In this document: positions 10,050 to 18,834 of the stretch, piece by piece
How positions within the stretch are numbered: position 1 is the first letter of the stretch
Layout of the letters: each line of letters starts with the position of its first letter
NCBI GenBank assembly: GCA_019633425.1
Contig: WSUB01000329.1
Coordinates: 1 to 23,045 of the forward strand
DNA length: 23,045 bases
Direction of reading: 5' to 3'
Origin: Tulasnella sp. 424
Lineage: Eukaryota > Basidiomycota > Agaricomycetes > Cantharellales > Tulasnellaceae
Translations under genes and position numbers: made by a program
The notes under the pieces: generated by a model
What the model was told of the DNA's origin: nothing
The model's database searches: none
What the model saw: the letters and a program-made list of their open reading frames with translations, nothing else

Positions 10050-10881
10050 TTCTTCGAGCTATCGAAACCGCCCGGTAACTTCGAGGCTTTGTTTTCTATC
10101 TACTTAATACGCGCTCCTCGCCATTTCATTTCCTCCAGTGGGCAATAGGCTTCATTCTCGCTCCTTTCTTTCTTTTCCTCCCCCTGTCTTTCTTCGTTTG
10201 CTCTCTCTCGCAATCCTGCCTTTATTAGCTATCTGCATACGTTACCTACATGTCCCTAGAGCTCTACTACTACTTCAGCTTGCTTGGCTCTCTTTTCTCT
10301 GCTTGCTTGATGTTCACTCATGATAATATTCACATATATATTGTCGATTTGAGCGGCCGGGGAATGTTCTTGGGCCGTAATCCGGAGGAAAGCGTGCTGT
10401 TCGGGTCGTCGCGGAGATCCAATAAGCCCCAACGGACTTTGTGCAATGACACGCACCGCCGCAATAAATGAAACAATCTCGAAAATCTCGGTTGCATTCA
10501 GGTGGGATGGCGTTAACAATGACAATCGTTCAAATGTTATAGTTCAACTGCGACTCCAGGGTACGGTAGTCCTCGAACGGACGTTACACTTTATACTCCA
10601 AGAGACGTTGCCGTGGAGCGGCTTTATACGACCTGGACCAGTCTAAGCGAGAGGAGGACGGTGGGATAAGATACAGGACTTTCAGACGACAGGAGGTCAC
10701 TAATCGATTCGAATGCGTCGCATGAACTAGATACATGCAAGCGAGACGGAGTACTAGTACCAGAATCTCGGTCAACGGGATACATAACTCACAGTCGTGT
10801 ACGGAAACATCCATAACACGAGATAAAGTCGGGGTATCGAGAACCGAATCTCGCTTGATCTCGAAATGTCTCGGCGAAACA
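10050..10881. repeat. Conserved 3' flank, copy 3
   Basis: This is collinear with 484-1347 between the dehydrogenase pseudogene stop and the kinase-TPR C stop codon. It holds the CT-rich tract (about 10160-10210), the TAATATTCACATAT block near 10325, the GAGCGGCCG block near 10352 and, close to the gene end, GATACATAAC near 10779. No gene is supported. Confidence 0.6.
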
Positions 10882-13249
10882 TCATTCCGCCGCCGCCGGT
10901 TCGAGTTTTCGACGGACTTCAGCGGCGCGGTTTAACGCGCCTTCTGCATTCTGAGTATCTCCGATTTCTTCAAACACTCCAGCAGCTTGCTCGTAAAGGC
11001 GTATTGCGTCTTCGTGCTGATCCTGGTCGTGATGGACGTCGCCAAGGCCCATCAGATCCCCGGCTCTTCCGTCTCTGTCACCAATGTCGATACGGATCTG
11101 CAAGGTTTCGGAGAAAAGCTGAACGGCCTGTGTGTATTGTTTTTGAAGGCGATGCAGCTCAGCGAGACCGCACAGAGTGTCGGCTCTTCCTTGACTGTCG
11201 CCGATGTCGCTGCAGATTTGGGCGGCCTCGGAGTAGAGCGGAACGGCGTTGCTGTACTCTTTTTGATCTCGATGCAGATGAGCAAGACCTCGCAAGGCGT
11301 CGGCTCTCCCTTTCTTGTCACCGATTTCTTCGCAGATTTGGATGGCTTCGGAGTATAGCGGGACGGCTTCGCTGTACTCGCCTTGATGCCAATGCACCTG
11401 GGCAAGCCCCCAGAGAGCATCGGCTCTTATTTGTCTGTTGCCGGTGTTGGTGCAGATGTGGATGACTTCGGAATAGAATGTAGTGGCCTCACTGTACTTG
11501 CTTTGAAGGTAATGAATCATAGCCAGACCAAACAGAGCAGCGGCTTTTCCTGCATAGTCCGCGGTTTCCGTGCAGATCCCCAAGGCTTCGGTGTAAAATT
11601 TTGACGCATTGATATAGTCATTTTGATATCGATGTATGTTCCCCAGTTCTATAAGAAGCTTAGGGGAGCGAGCTTGGGAATCCGACGTATTTGAGGCCCG
11701 CTGCGGATCCGGAACAATCATTGGCTATGTGGTGACAGGTCAAACTGCATTCAAACTAGCCCAAAACCGGCACCACCTACCATCCAACTCACTGAATTTC
11801 TACAGTTCCTAGCCGTCGGCCGTTTGCTGGGATCGATGATCCAACAGGTGATCATTAGAGAGTAAAGTTCCCGGATCAACACCATGCTGGCGTGGTCAGC
11901 GACGGATGGGAGGTTCCCCTGAATCACGTGTATGATAACGACGGAGTCCTTCTGGACATTTTGAAATGGAATGGCATTCGTCATAACCTATTTCAGCACT
12001 GAATGTAAGCTTCCATCAAGTACAATTTCCGAGACTCACTATACCTCATAGAATATCCATCCCAATGCCCAGATATCGCTCCATAGGCCAGGTTCCATGC
12101 CAGGTTCATCTTCCATGAGCAGCTCCGGAGCGGCCCATCGAAGCGTAAATTGATTTCCCCTTAGTGTCATGGTACTAGTGGCTTCACAAAATTCCGTTTC
12201 GAGCAACAGCGCCGGGTGCGCGCCCTTTTTGCTTTTCTCGGGTAGTACCGGAGGATTCTTTTTTGTGAGACGACGCGCGGAACCGAAGTCCGTAATGACT
12301 GCGCGACAACGCGAATTTACCAACACGTTGGCCTACACGGCGTAGAGTTTAAGCTTGCCAAGTGTCATATCGCAGGAACATCCGGACCCACTGATTTGAG
12401 GTCACCATGGTAGATGGGTGGATTCTGATTATGAAGGTACTCCACTCCTCTCGTCACGTCATCGATCTGCAATACTGCTTCTCAGAGGGCGCCATGAAGG
12501 ACAGCGTTCTGATCTTACCATGAATATCCGTTCCGGTATTTCCCAGTTGGCCGAGGCCGCAAAGTCCTTTAAATTCCCGTTGTCCGCCCAGGGAAACACC
12601 AACCAGATCCTACCCTCGGACACATCTTCAACAAATCCTTCAAGCTTGACGACATTTCTGTGAGATAGCTCAGTTAGGAATCCCGCTTCCCTGAGTGCCA
12701 ACTGAGAGGAGTTAGTGCTGTGCGAAGACTCGACGCGTTGGGATAACTCATTCTCACCCCCAATACTCGTTCTTTGTCCTTTCCATTCTCGACCTTCAGT
12801 TTCTTTACTGCGATGGCCTATCATATGGAAGCCAGCTCGGTCAATGACTTGTTGTAGGGGACAAAGTGGATCTCATCGCGACGGACCTTGCGCTTGGTCG
12901 TTCCACCATCAGACTCGTTCCCGCCTCCGGTATGAGCTGAGCCATGGCCACTACCTTTCAAGGCGGAAGTAGAAACCAAAAATCCTCGTGAAACCGTCGC
13001 AAATCCTCCACGAAACTCAGGGCCGGGTTCCGGGAATTCGATCGAGGACGAATCAATTCGCCATTCGGCAAGTTTCTGGAGTTTATCTCTCTACGTTAAA
13101 GTAAACTACGGTAAGCACTTATGACCACTCTTCGTGATTCGGGCGAGACGTACCAGTTTGCTGCTTAGCTGGGACGTACTGCCAGAATCGCCTGAATCGG
13201 ATCCTGGCGAACCACGACGGTCGGCGGCGTTCTTTTGGTCCATTTGCAT
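10882..13249 (-). CDS. TKL-like protein kinase with C-terminal TPR domain, copy C (651 aa)
   Basis: Intact gene with the same eight-exon plan. Exons on the minus strand: 13249-13154, 13090-12887, 12817-12758, 12701-12519, 12466-12392, 12332-12045, 11987-11781, 11724-10882. Kinase landmarks: EFRGGFATV near residues 57-65, AIAVKK (K105), Glu in ALREAG (E125), HGDLKSAN (201-208), TDFG (D221), AAPELL (274-276), SDIWALG, and DPSKRP in exon 7. A Ser/Gly/Thr-rich insert of about 30 residues ending KRK separates beta2 from the ATP lysine. Six TPRs of 40 residues follow at about 391-628, with the consensus GLAxxHxxQxxYxxAxxxYSEA. Intron 6 begins GTATAG and has an early stop, so it must be spliced here. 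Of the array members, this copy shows no visible defect in kinase motifs, splice sites or TATA box. Confidence 0.87.
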
Positions 13250-13360
13250 TGGATGGTTTCACGTAAACAGGATCGAAGATGGGAGGCGTCGATGGTCAGA
13301 TAAGAACTTCGCCGTGAGGGAGGGGGAGGTGATATCAGGGACGGAATGGTGATCTGAGGG

Positions 13361-13368
13361 TCTTTATA
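13361..13368 (-). promoter_or_regulatory. TATA box of kinase-TPR copy C
   Basis: The minus strand reads TATAAAGA, about 112 bp upstream of the ATG at 13249, at the same place as 21299-21306 in copy E. Confidence 0.45.
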
Positions 13369-14621
13369 ACCCGGGAAGCCCTCTGCGCTCGTGCCGTTCT
13401 CCTCTGTGCCCGTTGCCTTGAGGCGAAGGAAGTGTGCAAAATTCTTGGGCGCTTTCGAGGCCTCTTCTCTCTTAGAATGTTCGTCGCAAGCCACCACGTT
13501 GCCCGCAATCTGGTGCTGCAAATAAGATAGCGTTGTACCATTCGACTCGCTTCCACGAAGTAGTCGATCGGATCTTCGAACCCGCTAATTGCTACTGAAT
13601 TTCATATTCTGGGCTCTCTCCTTCGAATAACTCGGGTCGACCCGGACTGCAAGTGAACGCGCGGCTTCAGTGCACACCCCCATGCTAAACGCGTGTGTTG
13701 CGGTGCAACAATCGATTACACGCTTCGAACCGATCAACGATGTACCCCCGTACAGCTAAGTTACTTTTCAGCGCATTTAGCGTAACTAATAAGTCGAATG
13801 GATCCATCAGCGGGGAGAGTTCGTACGAAAAAAGATTAAAATCAAACGTAGGGAGTGGCGGTTCAGATCTAGAATGATAGGGGTCGAACACTGTCGGTGC
13901 ACTTGATCTCTCTAATCTGGGTGATGCGGCGAATGGTGGGTTGTATCGTTGGGTGTCTCACTTAATTCGTTCAGTGAACAGGGGACCGGGTGTAATCGAG
14001 ACACGTATGCCGTGCAAGAAATATACGAATTAGGACCTGGCTTGAAAGGTTGTGAGGATGCACCGCGCGCGTAGTACGTGGTAGTAGGTTCAAACGCACG
14101 GATACGGTCGAATAGATCGCTCAAACGCCGAGGCTCACAATGCGGTTTGTCCAATTGAGTAGCTCAGGTTATCACGGGAGAGTACATGCCTCGCGGTGCG
14201 AGGAATGTTAATCCAATCTATCTGATAGCCTTGCGTCTCTCAGCTTGGAATGAGGCATCCAATCGTGGTGGTGATGATGATGGTAATCTAAGATTATCGT
14301 GGCCCAAGCAGACTGGTGCGCTAATGGAGGTGTAGTAAACCAGATATTCACACACAGCTTACAACCAGTAACGACCAACTGGAAGGGGAGAAACATAGGT
14401 TGGATGCAATGCAGCCGACACGAGAGAAGAGTCGAAGTTACTCAGCTCGGCCAGCTCTACCGCCAGAAAAAGGAAAATAGATGAAGAAAATTTTGTGGAG
14501 GAAGTATATATATAAGCTACGTTGACAATAGGATAGGAATAGAAGGGGGAGGGGGAAAGGGGATAGAGCAGGAGGAGACTCTTGCGTCAGCACTGGCCGG
14601 ACAGACCCTTGCAGTGGACCG

Positions 14622-14629
14622 TTACGTCA
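14622..14629 (+). promoter_or_regulatory. CRE-like TTACGTCA element
   Basis: Same octamer and context (GACCGTTACGTCATCAGTC) as 7745-7752, about 98 bp before the ATG-like position at 14727. Confidence 0.35.
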
Positions 14630-14726
14630 TCAGTCCGAAGGCACAACCTGACCCATTTTTGTTCCATCACCTCGTCTCTCCTCATCTATTGCTTGGCACG
14701 TCGATCATGCAGCAGAATCAAATGGG

Positions 14727-15310
14727 ATGTCTTCGATGACTGTGAGGAGCACCCTTGCCTTATTTGCCCCCAAGGTGTTGCCGTAAAGTGTGACCTTTCG
14801 CCGCTCCTTCCACCACTATATTTACAGCCTGTCGCGCTATCGAGACTCTGAATGCCACCCCAAAAACCACCCTGGCTGCATAGAGCGCTGACCACATTCG
14901 ATTGGGTCACCTTGGTCACCGTCCTAGGCACATCCACAACGCTTATTACTTTACGACCAAGGAAACTCACTCACCGTGCATAGCAAACGCCTTTCGAGGC
15001 GGACAAGAAGATCATTTTATATAATTCTCGGCAGCAGATGGACTGGTACGAGCATGTTGAAGAGCATGGATACAGAGGGCTCGGATTACATGTTCGTTCG
15101 TCTCTCCAATCGTTTCATTCGCTCGGTCCAAACTACAATTCTCTAATTCGCCTTCAATCTCGCAGGGGACTCACTGCACGCATTTACTGTCCTCGTCAGG
15201 CTCCAGAACTACTTCCTTTTCATGCTGTTCCTTCCATCTCCCGCAGGGGGGACTCTTGAAGACCGTTCCAATGCCTCGCTACGTCGCTGGACACAAAGCA
15301 CGTGGGGCTC
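14727..15310 (+). pseudogene. Type II NADH dehydrogenase N-terminal fragment (decayed)
   Basis: The N-terminal part is collinear with 7865-8445. It starts MSSMTVRSTLALFAPKVLP, followed by an in-frame TAA (AAGGTGTTGCCGTAAAGTG). It continues through the VTVLG region near 14925, the SMLKSMDTEG equivalent near 15055, and a decayed RPQNYF-like exon near 15200-15300. Several stops and frameshifts are present. Homology ends near 15310 and the middle and C-terminal parts are missing. Confidence 0.7.
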
Positions 15311-15692
15311 TATGTAACCCAGATCACGTGCGAACCTTCCAGTGCCCAGAACTTTGGGCAAGCGGCACGGCGTCGCGAAACCGCATCAGTCGTCAATTGA
15401 TCGCCTAAGCTTAGCGAGAGATTGGACTCCTATCCTTAACGAGCCTGTCGACTATTCCCTGATCATCGAGTCGGACTGGAGGGTCATGGTCGGCCCAAAG
15501 TATTCAGCATTCGTTGCGTCTACTCGTTACTACTCCTCAACCGTAGGTCCTTGGCCTCTCACGTCGGGCTCATGTAGCGTCTGTAATTAGGTTAATCAGC
15601 CTTTCTTTCTCTCTCAAAAAGATTCCACTCTCGTCCGCAAGCGGCTCCTACAGCTTATCTCCTCTCCCTCTCCCCCCCGCCCCCTACCCGCA
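15311..15692. other. Unique stretch, probably the 5' flank of the second dehydrogenase copy
   Basis: I see no counterpart elsewhere in the window. The left part (15311-15590) holds no recognisable gene. The right part (15590-15692) is strongly CT-rich (CTTTCTTTCTCTCTC, then a run of C-rich triplets), as is common around fungal transcription starts. It leads directly into exon 1 of the copy beginning at 15693. Confidence 0.4.
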
Positions 15693-16438
15693 ATACCAGG
15701 TAAATAGCACTGAGGACTATGTCGAGTGGTTGCTGACATGATCGACAATTTTGAGCAGCCGCAGGGAGGACTCTCAATACCGTCGCTCGCAGGACGTTGG
15801 CTCGGAACCTGCCAGCTAGGCCATCCGCCACCGCCGCCGCCTCCTCCTCCTCCTCAAGGCTATTGACGACGTCTCGGGAAGTTCGCGCTATTGAGACTCA
15901 AGACGCCATCCTAAAACCACCACTATGGCGTCGAGCGCTGACGACCTTTGGTCGGGTCACCTTGGTTACCGTCCTCGGCACGGGAGCCACATTTTTCCTA
16001 CTTTGCGACCAAGGAGACTCACCCACCGGCGTGGAAAATGCTCTCCGACAAGGCCAAGAAGACCGTTGTGATTCTTGGGAGTGGGTGGGCTGCTACGAGC
16101 AGCATGTTGAAGAACATGGACACCGAGGATTAGTACAACGTCGCGAGCCTCCTTCCCGTTCGGTTACGCATCCAATCCAATTTGAAATTTCACATTCAAC
16201 CTTGGATCCTCGTTCACTCCTTGCGCGCATGTTAGGTCCTCGTCAGCCCGCGGAACTACTTCCTCTTCACTCCCTTGCTTCCCTCAGTCGCAGTCGGAAT
16301 GCTCGAGGCCCGCTCGATCATCCAGTCCACCCGTTACGTCGCCCGACACAAAGCTAGTATCCATCTATGAAGCCGAAGCGCTCAAAGTCAATCCTCACAC
16401 CAAACAAGTTACCATCGCGGACTTGTCGGATATCAAGA
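15693..16438 (+). pseudogene. Type II NADH dehydrogenase, second type, N-terminal half
   Basis: A second, less decayed version. Exon 1 appears to read ATA CCA G (15693-15699), an intron runs 15700-15758 (GTAAAT...GAGCAG, with a GCTGAC branch-like site), and exon 2 gives AAGRTLNTVARRTLARNLPA, a basic mitochondrial presequence. An Ala/Ser run encoded by GCC/TCC repeats (about 15832-15856) follows. Then come LTTFGRVTLVTVLGTGATFF, a +1 C near 15992-15998 that breaks the frame, KKTVVILGSGWAATSS (first dinucleotide fold, GxGxxA), MDTED and TAG at 16131-16133. The next exon matches the family signature [18 protein letters not shown] near 16235-16300, then [16 protein letters not shown] and VTIADLSDIK. 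Sequence stops at 16438, where it is joined to post-stop 3'-flank DNA, so the catalytic middle and C-terminus are deleted. Confidence 0.82.
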
Positions 16439-17314
16439 AAGCCGTAACTAATTCTTCAAACTATCAAAACCGCCCGGAATCCTCGAGGCTATTTTCTCTA
16501 TCTACTATACGCGTTCCTCGTCATTTCATTTCATCCATAGACAATAGACTTCGTTTTCGCTCCTTTCCTTTCCTTCTTCTTCCTTTATCTTTCTTCGTTT
16601 GCTCTCTCTCTCTCTCAAGCCTGCTCTTGTTGGCCATCCGCATATGTCACCCGCATGTCCCCTTTTCCTTCTGGAGCTCTACTACTACTTCAGCTTCCTT
16701 GGCTTCTATCCTTTTCCCTCCTGCCCTCTTGATGTTCACGCATGGTAATATTCACATATGTAATATCGATTCGAGCGGTCGTGTAATGTCCTTGGGCTGA
16801 AATCAGGAGGAAAGCGTGCTGTTTTGGTCGTCGACGAGATCCAATACGCCCTAGTGGACTTTGTGCAATGACACGCAGCGGCGGAGTTGATGAAACAATC
16901 TCGAAAATCCTGGTCGCATTCCGGTAGGATACCGCTAAGGGTGACAACCGTTCGAATGTTTATAGTTCGACTCAACTTCGACTACAAGGTACGGTAGTCG
17001 ACAGGCTGGAACGTACGTTCCACTTCATACCCCAAGAGACGTTGCTCTGTAGCAGCTCCATCCGACCTGGACTCATTCAGACGAGAGGCGAACGATGGGA
17101 TAAGTGCAGAATACAGGACCTTCGGACAACAGGAGGTTACTAATCGGTTCGAATGCGTGGCATGAGCAAGATACATACAAGCGAGACGGAGTACAAGAAT
17201 CTCGGTCAACGGGATACATAGCTAACATTCTTGTACAGAAACATGCATAACAGGAGATACAGTCGGGATATCAAGAACCGAATCTCGCTCGATCTCGAAA
17301 TGTCTCGCCGAACA
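16439..17314. repeat. Conserved 3' flank, copy 4
   Basis: Collinear with about 470-1347, starting AAAGCCGTAACTAATTC immediately after the deletion joint and running to the original stop position of kinase-TPR D. Same landmarks: CT-rich tract near 16590-16615, GTAATATTCACATATG near 16745 and GATACATAGC near 17214. No gene is supported. Confidence 0.6.
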
Positions 17315-17737
17315 TCATTCCGCCTCCGCCGGTTTGAGTTTCGACGGGAGTTAGCGGCGCGGTTTGATGCGTCTGCTGCATCTCGAGTATTTCCGATTTC
17401 TTCAAACATTCCAGCAGCTTGTTCATAAAGGCGTATTGCGTCTTCGTGCTGATCCTGGTCGCGATAGACATTGCCAAGGTCCCACAGAACCGCGGCTCTC
17501 CGGTATCCGTCGCCAATATCGATAGAAATTTGCTGGGCTTCGGACAAAAGCTGAACGGCCTGGGTGTACTGTTTTTGAAGCCGATGCACCTCAGCGAGAC
17601 CCCGCAGAGCGTCGAATCTTCCTCGAATACTGCCGGTGTCGGTGCAGATTTGGACGACCTCGGAGTAGAGCGGAACGGCTTTGTCGTACTCATTTTGAGC
17701 TCGATGCACATGAGCAAGACCACGCAAAGCGTCGGCT
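17315..17737 (-). pseudogene. Kinase-TPR copy D remnant (last three TPRs only)
   Basis: Only the end of exon 8 is left, from LADALRGLAHVHRAQNEY through TPRs 4, 5 and 6. The kinase, introns and TPRs 1-3 are absent; dehydrogenase DNA in the opposite sense begins at 17738. A one-T deletion near 17337-17341 (GAGTTTCGACG for GAGTTTTCGACG) shifts the frame, so the usual ending and stop are lost and the reading runs on to 17206. By chance the junction is open, producing a 236-aa ORF (17916-17206) whose first ~60 residues are antisense to dehydrogenase exon and intron sequence. Expression is unknown; I treat it as a broken copy. Confidence 0.8.
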
Positions 17738-17973
17738 AATTGGTTCATGTCCGTGTACAGTTCGCCTCTGGTGGCGTCGCAACTTTCCTCTTCTGGAGGA
17801 GTGCCTACGTTTCGTTGCTGTTCTCGTTGGGGAATAGGACGCTGGTGTTGAGCGATCGGTTGAAGGTCAAGCTGGTCGGACGGTGAGTAGGATTTGGGAT
17901 TGTTGAGAGTGTTCAACGATTGACTGGGTGGTGTGGTCTCAATAGTGACGTGAGCCGCGAAAGCCGTAACTAA
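17738..17973 (+). pseudogene. Type II NADH dehydrogenase, last two exons only
   Basis: Begins inside the intron that corresponds to 208-271, then acceptor GTGTACAG, a 122-nt exon at 17761-17882 (same length as 272-393) with ASGGVATFLFWRSAY, and an intron 17883-17945 ending CAATAG. The final exon encodes DVSRESRN with TAA at 17971-17973. Two changes from the first copy are seen: DWLKVKLFGR has become DRLKVKLVGR. There is nothing upstream to make a gene. Confidence 0.75.
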
Positions 17974-18834
17974 TCCTCCAAGGTGTCAAAACCTCCCGTC
18001 ATCTTCGAGGCTATTTTTCTCTATCTACTATACGCGGTCCTCGCCATTTCATCTTATCCAATAGACAATAGACTTCGTTTTCGTTCCTTCCCTTTCCTCT
18101 GCTTCCTTTGTCTTTCTTAGTTTGCTCTCTCTCTCTCAAGTCTGCTCTTGTTGGCCATCCGCATATGTTACCCGCATGTCCCTTTTTCTCCTAGCTCTAC
18201 TAATACTTCAGCTTGCTTGACTTCTATCTTTTTCTTTTTTTTTTTTCCATTCTGTCCGCTTGATGTTCACGGATGATAATATTTGCATATGTAATGTCGA
18301 TTTGAGCGGCCGTGCAATGTCCTTAGGCCGTAATCCGGAGGAAAGCGTGCTGTTTTGGTCGTCGACGAGATCGATGTATATACGCCCCAGCGGGCTTTCT
18401 GCAGTGACACACAGTGCCAGAATAAATGAAATAATTTCGAAAATCACGATCGCATTCCGGTGGAATAGCACTAACGGTGACATTCGCTCAAGTGTTTATA
18501 GTCCAGCTCAACTTCGACCCCAGGGTACGGTAGTCGACAAGCTGCCGACTCGAGCGTATGTTCCACTTCATACCCCAAGAGACATCGCTCTGCAGCGGCT
18601 CCATCCAACCTGGACTCATTCGGACGAGAGGAGAACGATGTGATAAGTGCACGATACAGGACTTTCAGACGACAGGGTGCTACTACTCGATTCAAATGCG
18701 TCGCATGAACAAGATACATACAAGCGAGCGGGACACATAGCTCAGAGTCTTGTACAGAAACATGCATAACACGAAATACAGTCGGGGTATCAAGAGCCAA
18801 ATCTCCCTCGTTCTCGGAATGTCTCGGCGAAACA
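17974..18834. repeat. Conserved 3' flank, copy 5
   Basis: Collinear with 484-1347, with a T-rich run (about 18228-18246), TAATATTTGCATATGTAATG near 18278 and a GCGGCCGTGC block near 18306. It ends at the stop codon of kinase-TPR copy E. The short ORFs present differ from those in the other flanks, so no gene is called. Confidence 0.6.

Larger units (their letters stand above)
13250..14726. promoter_or_regulatory. Promoter region between divergent kinase-TPR C and dehydrogenase fragment
   Basis: No gene is supported. The stretch is collinear with 6356-7864 and contains the TATA box described separately, one GATAG core at 13526-13530, the conserved block of about 90 bp (near 13593-13683), a GTG/GAT simple repeat near 14267-14282, and the TTACGTCA element. 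A TATATATATAAG string at 14505-14516 is present only here and could act as a TATA element for the plus-strand copy. A minus-strand ORF at 13912-14154 resembles 6989-7309 at its N-terminus but then shifts frame. Confidence 0.5.

Noticed and set aside
10882..11724. Regular 120-bp repeats as a possible CRISPR-like or satellite array
   Set aside because: Repeats are coding, 40 codons each, with TPR signatures and no unique spacers.
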